Assembly (NCBI GenBank): GCA_002428205.1
Contig: DIUH01000036.1
Location: 1 to 23,136, forward strand
Length of the DNA stretch: 23,136 nt
From: Planctomycetaceae bacterium UBA6163
GTDB taxonomy: Bacteria; Planctomycetota; Planctomycetia; Pirellulales; Pirellulaceae
Reading direction: 5' to 3'
A program made the position numbers and the translations under genes. Below the pieces are notes generated by a model, which was given only the letters and a program-made list of their open reading frames with translations, made no database searches and had not been told where the DNA came from. Positions 1-8,626 of this stretch are shown here, one piece after another; position 1 is the stretch's first letter; each line of letters opens with the position of its first letter.

Positions 1-2
1 GT

Positions 3-140
3 GCAATGTGGGGCTTGATCGCCTTCAGCGGCAGCATTTTTTCGGCATTCATCGCTGGAGCGACGAAACAAGATTTGGCGAAGTCGAATCGCGGCAACGC
101 TCACCCAGTGATGGCCTTGACCCGCTGCGTCGTCGGTTGA
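3..140 (+). CDS. C-terminal tail of an unidentified membrane protein (partial)
   Basis: This frame is open from the left edge and ends with TGA at 138-140, giving 45 residues of what looks like a protein C-terminus. It begins with a hydrophobic stretch (MWGLIAFSGSIFSAFIAG) that could be a final membrane helix. A charged, probably cytoplasmic tail follows (TKQDLAKSNRGNAHP). I do not recognise the family. The neighbouring frame is also open from base 2 to 424, but its translation is rich in Arg and His with no hydrophobic pattern, which is typical of a shadow frame. That is why I prefer the shorter reading. The gene start lies outside the window. Confidence 0.4.
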   Translation, partial: AMWGLIAFSGSIFSAFIAGATKQDLAKSNRGNAHPVMALTRCVVG

Positions 141-568
141 ACGGTTTGGCAATGGGCGGCCGTTTGACGGTTCCCGCCCTTGGTTCGAGCACGCATCGTC
201 GCGACGAACGGAACCTTCGGCAAAGTTATCAAACAACTGCCGCACAATTGTTAGAAGTGCTGGCGATTTCGGCGTGCAGACCTGACGACGACAAACGCGG
301 TCATTACGGCAACGGTCTCACCCCCGACTGTTCGCTTGCAGATGCTTATCTTGCAAGTGCATGTTTTCTGCAGGCCGCTCGTATTCATTTTGAGAAACAA
401 ATGTGGTTACGATCATTATCCTGATTCTCCAACGGTGTACTGTTTGGCTGGGGGTTTACGATCTCACCGCAATGGCGGTTTCCGAAATCCCATATTTAGG
501 ACATCATTAGATAAGTCAAACTGGTGTGTTGCGAGTGGGCAAATCAAAATTGCGTCAAGGGGAAATTG
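141..568. other. Non-coding stretch between membrane-protein tail and metallophosphoesterase
   Basis: About 430 bases without a gene I can support. Short open frames exist (to 424 and 336-569 on the plus strand), but their translations show no domain or compositional pattern. The only signal I trust is the ribosome binding site AAGGGG at 557-562, just ahead of the next gene. A promoter for that gene should lie here, but I see no convincing -35/-10 pair. Confidence 0.5.
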
Positions 569-1531
569 ATGACGGGTCGCGAATCGTTGACGGATAAGGC
601 AGCTATAGAGCGGCGAGCTTTTATTAAAGATGGTGTGTTGATGCTGTCGGCACTTGGAGCGGTGGATTCATCAACTTGCTTTGCTGGCGATCAACCGGTG
701 ATTAAGCCTTCTGGCGCAGATCAGCCTCAGAATCGCGTTGGCACTACGCCAGGAGTGCGTGTCGGCATGGTTACCGACTTGCACCATGCCGACAAAGATG
801 TTGCCGGCAACCGTTTCTACCGTGAAACGCTGGGGAAGTTGGAAGAGGCAGCGGAGTACTATCAAAACAGCCATATCGATCTAATGGTTGAATTAGGCGA
901 TATCATTGACGCCGCGGATTCGGTCGAAACAGAGCGGCGATACCTGGCTGAAATCAATCGACCCTTCTCAGCCATTTCGACGGACCGCCACTACGTGTTG
1001 GGGAATCACTGCGTCGATACGCTGACGAAAGAAGAGTTCTTGGCGGGGATAAAACGAGAACGCTCTTACTACTCCTTCGACCGCAAAGGCATCCATTTCA
1101 TTGTTCTTGATTCATGTTTCCGCAGTGATGGAATTGCTTACGGGCGTCGCAATTTCCAATGGACGGATCCGAACATTCCGCCAGAGGAATTAGAATGGCT
1201 GAAAGGTGACTTGCAGAACAACAAAAATCCGGTCGTTGTATTTGCTCACCAACGGCTTGACGTCACCGACAGTCATGGGGTCAAGAACGCGAAGGAAGTT
1301 CGTTCGATTCTAGAAAGCGGCGACAATGTAACTGCGGTATTTCAAGGGCACAGTCACAAGAATGACCTTCGTTCGATCGGTGGCATTTTTTATTGCACCC
1401 TGGTTGCAATGATCGAAGGAAGCGGTAAAGAAAACAACGGATATTCGATGATGGAAGTCAGTCCCGACGGTTCCATTGCATTGAGAGGTTTTCGCAAGCA
1501 GCTTGACCGAGATTTTACCAGGGCTTCTTAA
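569..1531 (+). CDS. Tat-exported calcineurin-like metallophosphoesterase
   Basis: A 320-residue binuclear-metal phosphoesterase, probably periplasmic; the substrate is unknown. The ATG at 569 is chosen because AAGGGG lies 6 bases upstream; a GTG at 524 would only add 15 residues. Residues 15-20 (RRAFIK) followed by a hydrophobic stretch form a twin-arginine signal. The calcineurin motifs appear in order: DLH (70-72), GDIID (110-114), GNH (145-147), H227 in FAHQ, and GHSH (260-263). The residue after GNH is Cys148, where most families have Asp or Glu. The length fits one catalytic domain plus signal. Its stop codon overlaps that of the convergent ligase gene. Alternatives inside the superfamily (phosphodiesterase, ADP-ribose pyrophosphatase-like) cannot be separated from sequence alone. 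Confidence 0.88.
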   Translation: MTGRESLTDKAAIERRAFIKDGVLMLSALGAVDSSTCFAGDQPVIKPSGADQPQNRVGTTPGVRVGMVTDLHHADKDVAGNRFYRETLGKLEEAAEYYQNSHIDLMVELGDIIDAADSVETERRYLAEINRPFSAISTDRHYVLGNHCVDTLTKEEFLAGIKRERSYYSFDRKGIHFIVLDSCFRSDGIAYGRRNFQWTDPNIPPEELEWLKGDLQNNKNPVVVFAHQRLDVTDSHGVKNAKEVRSILESGDNVTAVFQGHSHKNDLRSIGGIFYCTLVAMIEGSGKENNGYSMMEVSPDGSIALRGFRKQLDRDFTRAS

Positions 1532-2652
1532 GCGAAATCGGCATCGGATTGGTCAACCATCCACCGGACTAAATCTTTCGGTTGCTTGCACTGTTGGTGA
1601 AAATCGATTTGCCGTTTGGCCCAGGTTGGTCGTTCGCTGACCGACCTTAGGTGCATCAGTTCTTGTTCGCAACCGAGCAACTGTGCGGTAGGCATCAGAT
1701 CGTCTGCCATACTTTGAATGCTTTTCCGAGCGGGAATCAATTCGTGTGTCTTGCTGTCGACCAACTGAGCGTCGATTCCATAACGGGCGGCGCGCCATTT
1801 GTTTTGCCTGACCAGCATCGGGTGGCAATCGTGCTGATAAGTCCCTTCATCAATTTGATCGGACAATTTTTTCACCAAGCAGTGGATCATTGCGACCAAG
1901 CCGCCACAGTCGCTGAGTGAGCCAGGCATGTCACAAATCCGCACTTCGACGGTTCCGAAGTTATGATGCGGTCGGATGTCCCACCAGATTTCCCGAATCG
2001 ATTGGATGAAGCCCGTTTCGACCAAGTGGTTGATTAACCAAACATACTCGCTCCAGTTTCTCATAAACGGCGGTAACCCTGCGGTGGGCAACCCTTCCAT
2101 CACGCGTGTTCGCCAAGAGTGCAAGCCGGTATCGCGAGCCTCCCAGAATGGGCTGTTGCAGCTTGCGGCAAGCAGGATTGGTAGATAACGAAGCATTCGG
2201 TCGCAGATCATCACAGCCTTGTCGCCCGAATCGACGCCCACGTGAACGTGTAAGCCGAACGTGACCAACTGGCGAGCGGTGTCCTGCAGCAGCGATACCA
2301 GGCCCTGATATCGCTCATTTTCAGTAACCCGTTGATCGTGCCAGGATGAAAACGGGTGCGTTGCGGACCAAAGCAAGTCGATGCCCAGCGGGTCTGCGAT
2401 CGATTTAAGCGTACGAAGGTTATCTCGCAATTGGCCGATCGCCTCGCCGGTTGTCTTGCAAACCCCGGTGTTAAGTTCGATGTAACACTGCATCAACTCG
2501 GGCTTGATCGCACCCCCTGGAAGGTCGGCGATCGCTGACAGCAATGGTTGGGCACCACTGGTTAACGCGCCGGTCTGGTGATCGGCTAGCGCTAATTCGA
2601 TTTCAACACCCAACGAGGGAAACTTTGATGCGTTAAACTCAATTCGCTGCAT
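1528..2652 (-). CDS. YbdK-type carboxylate-amine ligase (glutamate-cysteine ligase 2 family)
   Basis: A 374-residue ATP-dependent ligase of the GCS2 family, matching the usual length of YbdK proteins (about 370). It would join a carboxylate to an amine through an acyl phosphate; E. coli YbdK has weak glutamate-cysteine ligase activity, but the true substrate is generally unknown. Family marks are LGVEIEL near the N-terminus (14-20, metal/ATP-binding glutamates), the region ELMQCYIELNTG (52-63), GLHVHVGV (133-140), and VEVRICDMPGSL in the last third. The ATG at 2652 has AAGGCAG a few bases upstream. The gene is convergent with the phosphoesterase gene, and the two stop codons overlap within TTAA. 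The downstream half reads cleanly with no frameshift. Confidence 0.87.
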   Translation of the reverse strand: MQRIEFNASKFPSLGVEIELALADHQTGALTSGAQPLLSAIADLPGGAIKPELMQCYIELNTGVCKTTGEAIGQLRDNLRTLKSIADPLGIDLLWSATHPFSSWHDQRVTENERYQGLVSLLQDTARQLVTFGLHVHVGVDSGDKAVMICDRMLRYLPILLAASCNSPFWEARDTGLHSWRTRVMEGLPTAGLPPFMRNWSEYVWLINHLVETGFIQSIREIWWDIRPHHNFGTVEVRICDMPGSLSDCGGLVAMIHCLVKKLSDQIDEGTYQHDCHPMLVRQNKWRAARYGIDAQLVDSKTHELIPARKSIQSMADDLMPTAQLLGCEQELMHLRSVSERPTWAKRQIDFHQQCKQPKDLVRWMVDQSDADFA

Positions 2653-2774
2653 CGATCGTACTGCCTTAAGATTGAGATGAGAAGCGTGTAGTTATCAATT
2701 CACACGAATCAATGTGACATCAGGTATTGCTTAAAACTTCAATATAAAATCAATCAGAAATCACTAATGAAAAT
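2653..2774. promoter_or_regulatory. AT-rich intergenic spacer upstream of the carboxylate-amine ligase
   Basis: A clearly AT-richer stretch than its surroundings, between the M20 gene stop (2775) and the ligase start (2652). It probably carries the ligase promoter. Minus-strand candidates such as TATATT exist, but no -35/-10 pair stands out enough to name. Confidence 0.3.
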
Positions 2775-4022
2775 CTACGGATGAACGATATCAGAGGAGT
2801 CTTTGGGGTCACACCAGCGTACGATTGCGTGAGCCATGATTTGCGCACCGATACGCAGCGAACGCTCATCGATGTCGAACAATGGGTTGTGCAAAAGCGG
2901 CGCCGGTTCATCACTCGGGGCGCTTCCTAGGCGAAACATCGCCCCACGAACGTGGGCCAAATAGTTTGCAAAATCTTCTCCACCCATGCTGGGTCTGCGG
3001 ATTGGCTGGACACCGGTGTTACCAACGATTAAGCGACTCGCTTCGGCAAGCAGATTCACCAGCGATGGGTCGTTCTTAACCGGTGGCGGGCCGGAATGCC
3101 ACCGGATATCGATTCGGGCCCCGGACGCTGAGGCCAGACCTCCAGCCAGTCGGGCAATGTGTTTGATTGTTCTTGCACTAACATCGGGGTCCAGCGTGCG
3201 CATCGTCCCGCTTAGGATCACATGATCAGGAATCACATTTGACGCGTGGCCGCCATGAATCTTGCCGAACGTGACCACGACCGCATCTTGCGAATCGGTG
3301 CTCCGTGGCACGAACAGGTAAACCGAAGTGATCAATTGTGCGGCGATCGCGATCGGATCAACAGCTTCGTGCGGTCGGGCCGCGTGCGCACCGTGACCGT
3401 GAATCTCGATGGTCACCTCATGGCAATCGGCGGTAAAATCGCCATGGCGAATGCCTACCGTACCAACTTTTCGCGACGGGTCCATGTGAACGCCCAGTAA
3501 ATCAGTCAGCCCTTGGAGAGCACCAGCTTGGATCATTTCGATCGCCCCCTGATTCGTCTCTTCGGCGGGTTGAAAGATGGCTCGGCAAGCGACTGGCCAA
3601 GGTAGTTTACCCAGACGATCGAGGTCGGCGAGCGTTGTGATGGCGCCGAGAACGATGGCGGCATGCGCGTCGTGGCCACAAGCGTGCATCAGCCCGTCCT
3701 TGCGACTTCGGTAGTCGACCGTTTTTTCATCTTGAATCCAAAGTGCATCGATATCTGCCCGAATCCCGATTCGCGGCGCAGTTGACTCACTGGCATCCAC
3801 CCACAATCCGCGGCCGCCGGCAACGATTTTAGGTTCAAGGTTTTCGGCTGCTAGTAACGACGCCAGGTAACGCGTCGATTGAGTTTCATGGCCGCTGGGC
3901 TCTGGATGCTGGTGCAAATGCCGGCGCACTTCACGCATGCGCTCAAACCGCTGGTCAATCGCAATCGACAGTTCATCAGCCCAGTTCAGCGTTGTCGATG
4001 AACGAGATGCGGTGCCATCCAT
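2775..4022 (-). CDS. M20D family amidohydrolase / metallopeptidase
   Basis: A 415-residue co-catalytic metal hydrolase of the hippurate hydrolase/IAA-amino-acid hydrolase group, which cleaves N-acyl amino acids or short peptides. No signal peptide is seen, so it is probably cytoplasmic. Visible motifs are RRHLHQHPE (33-41), GIRADIDAL (86-94, metal Asp region), HACGHDAH (113-120, with Cys115 and His117 as M20D ligands), PAEET (152-156, catalytic and metal Glu), GVHM (177-180), and near the C-terminus GGEDFA followed by a late metal-binding His in LLHNPLF. All expected ligands are present, so it should be active. Start is ATG at 4022 with GGAG about 11 bases upstream. It lies downstream of the DPP IV gene (131-bp gap) and may share its peptide-degrading role. 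The exact substrate cannot be read. Confidence 0.9.
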   Translation of the reverse strand: MDGTASRSSTTLNWADELSIAIDQRFERMREVRRHLHQHPEPSGHETQSTRYLASLLAAENLEPKIVAGGRGLWVDASESTAPRIGIRADIDALWIQDEKTVDYRSRKDGLMHACGHDAHAAIVLGAITTLADLDRLGKLPWPVACRAIFQPAEETNQGAIEMIQAGALQGLTDLLGVHMDPSRKVGTVGIRHGDFTADCHEVTIEIHGHGAHAARPHEAVDPIAIAAQLITSVYLFVPRSTDSQDAVVVTFGKIHGGHASNVIPDHVILSGTMRTLDPDVSARTIKHIARLAGGLASASGARIDIRWHSGPPPVKNDPSLVNLLAEASRLIVGNTGVQPIRRPSMGGEDFANYLAHVRGAMFRLGSAPSDEPAPLLHNPLFDIDERSLRIGAQIMAHAIVRWCDPKDSSDIVHP

Positions 4023-4153
4023 TAAAGGAACACTCCATCATGGGTACGGGTAGCAATGATCACGCCAGTCACCTTGAATGAGACAGGATGTACGAAACAC
4101 CCTCTCTATCATTCTATCGTTTCCCGCGTAACGAGAAACCGCTCGCCGCAAAT

Positions 4154-6502
4154 CTATTTCAATTCACGCTCGAGGAATTCCCATGTAGTCGCCATCAGAT
4201 GAAAGGTTGGCATGCCGAATCGAATGCCGTGGGCAGAGCCGGGATAGATCATCATATCGAACTTTTTTCCCGCATTTTGTAGTGCTTCGGCCATCTGTAA
4301 CGTGTTTGATAAATGGACATTATCGTCGACTTCACCGTGCAGCAACAAGACACGACCGTGCAATCGATCCGCCGCCCTTAATGGGCTGGTTGACTCGTAA
4401 CCCGAACGGTTTTCCGATGGCAAACCCATAAACCGCTCTGTATAGATTGAATCATAGTTTTGCCAGTCGGTAACACTGCCGCCAGCGACACCGACCGCGA
4501 ATGCCTTGCTGTGGGTCATAGCGTGGAGTGTCAAAAATCCGCCAAAGCTCCAACCGCGAATGCCAATCCGATCACCATCAACCCATGGTTGTGACTTCAA
4601 CCACTCGGCCGCCGCTACCATATCTTGCGTTTCTACTTCGCCGACGCGACGGTGGATTGACCATGCGTCAGCGAGGCCACGTCCGCCACTAGACCGATTG
4701 TCGACTACCATCACTCCGATTCCTTCGGACGCCAGGAATTGGTGAAACAAGTAGCGGGTCGCCGACCAAGAATCGCGAACAGTCGGTGCCAGCGGTCCGC
4801 CATAAACTTCGATCAGTACGGGGAATTTCTTCGGTTCGCCTTCGCTATTAGCTTGGGATTTATCGTGGCCAGCGGGGGGAAACACGTAACCGACCAGTTC
4901 CAGTTCATCGGGAGTCTTTACTGTGGCCCAGACGGGTTCTGCCGGCTTGCCGGGAAATCGTAAAGTTTCGCTGTGCAAACGCACCGGTTGGCCGGACGTG
5001 GACGATTCATCACCGGCAGGTTCATCCTTCGATGAACTCGACTGTGATAACGACCATGGAAGCGACACCAACGACGTCACTGTAGGTTCGGTCAACGAAT
5101 TGGCGCGATCGACCATCCATTGATAGTCTTCACTGATCGAAACAGCATGCCAGGGCTGGTCGTTTGTAACCCGCTGAAGCATGGGTTCGTCGGTATTATT
5201 CACAGAGAGTGAGATTTGATAAACGTGTTGGCCGACAGTCCCTCGACGCAAGTCTCCGGTGACCCAAGCGACCGAATTATCTTCGTCAACGGCGACCAGC
5301 TCTCGAACATCAAAGTTATCGGGTGTGAGTGGGACTCGCCGGCTACCATCTTCACTGATTCGCCACACTCGTCGACGGCCAGACGGCAGATCACTGAGCC
5401 ATAAAAAGTCGCCATCCGGCAACCATTTTGGCAGGCCTAATATTTCTAGCCATTGATCCGAACTCTCTTTAATTATCGCAGTAGGTGGTGAGTTGCCCAA
5501 AACATCATAACGCCAAAGTGTCAATTCATTTTGTACTCGGCTAGTGTGCGCGAACACCACTTCGCTTGTGCCCTGGCGCCAACCGACACGAACGATCAAT
5601 GAGTCCTCACCAGCGCCAGCGGTCAGTGGGGTGAAAATCGGTTTTAGGGAAGCGGCTTCATTGGGTGATGACCCTAGTGTTGCCACCCACAATTCGGCGG
5701 ATGGATTCGGATCACCGGCTTTCGGGTAACGTTCAACAACGGTTCCACCACGAGGCCCCTTGCTGGTCGTAAATGTAAACGTGCGTACTTTGGAATTGTC
5801 AATTCGTAAGAACGCGATAGATCGAGAATCCTCAGACCACCAAAAAGCCTTAAAGTTTCCTCTACCATAAACTTCCTCTTGATACACCCAATCAAGTCGT
5901 CCGTTCAATCGGGTCGTTGACCCGTCATCGGTCAGTCGTATCAATCGGCCGCTTTCAATTTCCATTACATACAAGTCATAATCTTGTACGAAAGCGATTT
6001 GCTTGCCATCGGGGCTGAGCGTGGCATCGTTCCAAGCTGAAGATTGACGGGTTACCCAACGCGGTTTTTGTTTGAATCCCGCAATCGCGATCGAACCATC
6101 TATATTCAATAGCGTCCTGTCGAGCGACCGACCGGACATGATCCAGCTCGCGACGATGCCTTGTGCTTTCTTCTCATCAACGTCACCAAGCGAGGTCAGT
6201 TGTGCAATCAACGCCTTCGTGCCTGGCCAGATCGTTTCGGCTTGGGCCTCGTCTCCGCTTTTCGCATTCGGAGCGATCTGCATCCAACCCTTCTCGCGAC
6301 GGATCAACAACAGTGGTGAGTCGTCATTCGTTGTCGTCCATCGGGTAAGCGGCGAAGACGACTCGACATACTTAAATCGGTTCTTGGGGTGGTAAAGCGT
6401 ATCGATTGTCAGCGGCGGAACGGGCGTGTCGGTTGGCTGGTCAGCGGACAATTGCGGCAAGGACGTCAACAAGCTTGCAAAAACGATTGCGGCACGAATC
6501 AT
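4154..6502 (-). CDS. Exported S9B dipeptidyl peptidase IV
   Basis: A prolyl-oligopeptidase-family serine peptidase that removes N-terminal dipeptides, typically X-Pro or X-Ala. The start ATG at 6502 is preferred over the longer frame to 6661 because a signal peptide begins exactly there (hydrophobic residues 4-16, cleavage near LSA/DQ at 20-21), giving 782 residues, normal for the family. An N-terminal beta-propeller (about 40-500) carries the double-glutamate motif DWVYQEEVYGRG (Glu209-Glu210), which holds the substrate N-terminus. The C-terminal alpha/beta hydrolase domain has the triad: Ser652 in GWSFGG, Asp in DDNVH (726-727), and His758 in AHGIR. Probably periplasmic or secreted. It sits between flgK and the M20 gene on the same strand. 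The fold, triad and Glu-Glu motif make this assignment firm. Confidence 0.93.
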   Translation of the reverse strand: MIRAAIVFASLLTSLPQLSADQPTDTPVPPLTIDTLYHPKNRFKYVESSSPLTRWTTTNDDSPLLLIRREKGWMQIAPNAKSGDEAQAETIWPGTKALIAQLTSLGDVDEKKAQGIVASWIMSGRSLDRTLLNIDGSIAIAGFKQKPRWVTRQSSAWNDATLSPDGKQIAFVQDYDLYVMEIESGRLIRLTDDGSTTRLNGRLDWVYQEEVYGRGNFKAFWWSEDSRSIAFLRIDNSKVRTFTFTTSKGPRGGTVVERYPKAGDPNPSAELWVATLGSSPNEAASLKPIFTPLTAGAGEDSLIVRVGWRQGTSEVVFAHTSRVQNELTLWRYDVLGNSPPTAIIKESSDQWLEILGLPKWLPDGDFLWLSDLPSGRRRVWRISEDGSRRVPLTPDNFDVRELVAVDEDNSVAWVTGDLRRGTVGQHVYQISLSVNNTDEPMLQRVTNDQPWHAVSISEDYQWMVDRANSLTEPTVTSLVSLPWSLSQSSSSKDEPAGDESSTSGQPVRLHSETLRFPGKPAEPVWATVKTPDELELVGYVFPPAGHDKSQANSEGEPKKFPVLIEVYGGPLAPTVRDSWSATRYLFHQFLASEGIGVMVVDNRSSGGRGLADAWSIHRRVGEVETQDMVAAAEWLKSQPWVDGDRIGIRGWSFGGFLTLHAMTHSKAFAVGVAGGSVTDWQNYDSIYTERFMGLPSENRSGYESTSPLRAADRLHGRVLLLHGEVDDNVHLSNTLQMAEALQNAGKKFDMMIYPGSAHGIRFGMPTFHLMATTWEFLERELK

Positions 6503-6694
6503 GAGAAACCTGGTGCGGAGCGAGTGGGGGATTGCATGCGGAGCAGCCACCAGGATAACCGGAATCGGTTCGGCATGGTGTTGCAACCGGGGTGGCAAGC
6601 ACGGATTTTTCACTTGTCGCGTTTGGCACCCTGCCGCTCCCTGGGACGGCAAAGTCAGCATGGCCTGGGGCCCCTTAGCGGCGTCCAGGCGTGG

Positions 6695-8380
6695 CTAGAT
6701 TTGCATCAAGATTTCAAGCATCTCATTGGCCGTCGTGATTACTCGGGCGTTCGCCTGAAAGGTGCGGTTGTAGGCCAGCATCTTGATCGACTCTTCATCC
6801 AGATTAACGCCCGTGATTCCCAAGTGTTGTCCAGTCAAAAGTGAATGCAGGTCGTTTGCCCCTTGAGTTATGCTTCGCTGCAAACTGATTCTTTGGCCTA
6901 ACTTCGCAACGTTCTCATTATAAAGACCTTGTACCGATCGGCCGCCGAGCGACTCGAGTGGCCGGTCGATGATGTCTACCAGGTCGGTCAAGACAGCGGT
7001 ATCGCGACTGATGCCTGATCGGCTGATCGCCAGAAAGTCGCTATTGCCTTTCAATACAGGATTGATGTCGATATCCTTCGCGGTCGATCCGACGAAGAAT
7101 GTGTTGAAACCGACCGACTTTAGAAAGCCGGATGTGTCGTTGGCGAAAGTAAAGCTGGAGGCGGGAGATGTTGACCGGATCTCGATCTTGCCGTACGAGT
7201 TTATAACAGCAGACAACCCATCGATCGCATTGATATCTGCGACAACACTGTCCAGAGTCGAGTCGGTGACTTGGTTGGTCGCACGGACATCGATCCGATT
7301 GAAACTGACCGGATTGCCGGAAGAATCGACTAGTTGAATCTCAAATGATCCGTTTATTGGCGGTGGAATTAGTTGGGCATTGCGAAGCGGCACGCCGGTC
7401 AATCCCGATTGGTTTGAGACGAGTGAATCGAAACCTTTGCGTCCCTGTCCTTGAGTATGGATTTCGTTGACGGTGGTTGACAGCGCCGACGCCAGAGCAT
7501 CAAGATCACTGACAAAACTTCCGAAAACTTCTTCGCGGGATCGCATCAGGGCGCCATAGCGCCCCGAGTTTGCATCTAATGCGGCTTTTGATTGCCGAAT
7601 CCGTAGTTCGAATCCGTCGATCTTTTCATTATATGATTTTTCGACTTCACGGTGAATTCCCTCAGCCACCAAGAAGTCGCCTCCGACGAAAACGGTGATC
7701 GAACCGGTTGCTTGTTCTTGTATGTTGATATCCACGAGTGCGGATAACTCTTCAATCAATCCATAGCGTTGTTCACGCAAACCCGTCGCGTCACTACGCA
7801 CCACACCCCCACCCTCGGCGCCAGCGATAGCCACATTCAACTTCGCGATTCCAGCGATCTTTTCATTGATCGAAGTGGCGACGTTGTCGAGTTCGTCGTT
7901 GATACCGCGTTGAAGTGTGGCGAGTGACTGGAATGTTGAGCGGATTTCACGGGCGAGCGACTCGCCCTGTAAAATGACGAAGTCTCGCAGTGCCCTATCA
8001 TTGGGTGTGGCTGACAGATCATGCAGAGAGTTATTGAAAGATGTCATCGATTCTCGCAGGCCACCAGAAAGTGAGCCGACAAGATTTTCGAGATCTTCAT
8101 AAGCGCGGTTGAGCACTTCGCCGGCCGCTTTATCGGAACCTGCGGTGAACATGCGTTCCATCAGCGCCTTGTCAACCAACTGTGTAATGCCAGTCGGCCG
8201 CACGCCATTACCGATCAGCAATCCGCCTTGGCGCGTCGCCGGATTGGTTTCCAATTCGAGTCTTTGCCGGATGTAGCCTGGCGTGCTCGAATTGGCGACG
8301 TTGTTTCCGACGACCTGCAACCCCAACTGCGAAGCCTGCAGTCCGGTATTAGCCGTTTTTATAGTGCCGAACAGGCTCAT
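6695..8380 (-). CDS. flgK: Flagellar hook-associated protein 1, FlgK
   Basis: A 561-residue hook-filament junction protein, close to the usual FlgK length of about 550. The N-terminus (MSLFGTIKTANTGLQASQ, then VVGNNVANSSTPGYIRQR) is the flagellar rod/hook family helix with the ANSSTPGY motif, and continues into the FlgK-type coiled region. The C-terminus (LAYNRTFQANARVITTANEM) is the matching terminal helix, so the protein is complete. It acts outside the cell, between hook and filament. ATG at 8380 has GGAG about 9 bases upstream. Unusually, no flgL follows: the next same-strand gene is DPP IV after 192 bp. No other structural flagellar gene lies in the window, only flgM 2 kb upstream. Confidence 0.93.
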   Translation of the reverse strand: MSLFGTIKTANTGLQASQLGLQVVGNNVANSSTPGYIRQRLELETNPATRQGGLLIGNGVRPTGITQLVDKALMERMFTAGSDKAAGEVLNRAYEDLENLVGSLSGGLRESMTSFNNSLHDLSATPNDRALRDFVILQGESLAREIRSTFQSLATLQRGINDELDNVATSINEKIAGIAKLNVAIAGAEGGGVVRSDATGLREQRYGLIEELSALVDINIQEQATGSITVFVGGDFLVAEGIHREVEKSYNEKIDGFELRIRQSKAALDANSGRYGALMRSREEVFGSFVSDLDALASALSTTVNEIHTQGQGRKGFDSLVSNQSGLTGVPLRNAQLIPPPINGSFEIQLVDSSGNPVSFNRIDVRATNQVTDSTLDSVVADINAIDGLSAVINSYGKIEIRSTSPASSFTFANDTSGFLKSVGFNTFFVGSTAKDIDINPVLKGNSDFLAISRSGISRDTAVLTDLVDIIDRPLESLGGRSVQGLYNENVAKLGQRISLQRSITQGANDLHSLLTGQHLGITGVNLDEESIKMLAYNRTFQANARVITTANEMLEILMQI

Positions 8381-8426
8381 GCGATCGTCTCCAATCGAAG
8401 CGTTGTCGCCGGAACATGTTTTTTGC

Positions 8427-8458
8427 CGGTGGCACCGGACTGCGATCCGGTGCTACTG
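8427..8458. repeat. Near-perfect palindrome (REP-like hairpin) in the flgK leader
   Basis: The core GCACCGGA (8432-8439) pairs perfectly with TCCGGTGC (8446-8453) around a 6-base loop. Pairing extends outward to 8427/8458 with two G-T wobbles, giving 13 base pairs. It lies 47 bases upstream of the flgK ATG, in the gap between flgK and the glycine-zipper gene. No T-run follows on either strand, so it is not a typical intrinsic terminator. The shape fits a dispersed REP-type element, but only one copy is in the window. Confidence 0.6.
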
Positions 8459-8577
8459 CGGAATACCGACGCCCTCGTCACGTATCGACCGTAACAATCG
8501 GCAAAGTTGACTCAATCGGCCGAGGCACCACAGAATGTGGTAAAGAAGTTTGGTTGGGGCGTATCCAAACGAAAACA

Positions 8578-8593
8578 GCCCGATTGCTCGGGC
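8578..8593 (-). terminator. Intrinsic terminator of the glycine-zipper gene
   Basis: Perfect 6-bp GC-rich stem GCCCGA / TCGGGC with a 4-base loop (TTGC on the plus strand). Three more pairs outside a single mismatch extend it. Read on the minus strand, the stem is followed by TGTTTTCGTTTGG, a T-rich tail. It starts about 34 bases after the TAG stop at 8627. It would separate this gene from flgK transcription. Confidence 0.55.
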
Positions 8594-8626
8594 CGTTCAC
8601 TTATCAATATTCAAGCCGCGAAAGGG

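Noticed and set aside
8..424. 138-codon plus-strand frame at the left edge
   Set aside because: Translation is rich in Arg, His and Gln with no hydrophobic pattern or motif. It is an alternative frame of the membrane-protein tail and continues into non-coding sequence.
6503..6661. 53-residue N-terminal extension of the DPP IV frame
   Set aside because: The extension has no domain character, while a normal signal peptide begins at the ATG at 6502, so the shorter start was used.
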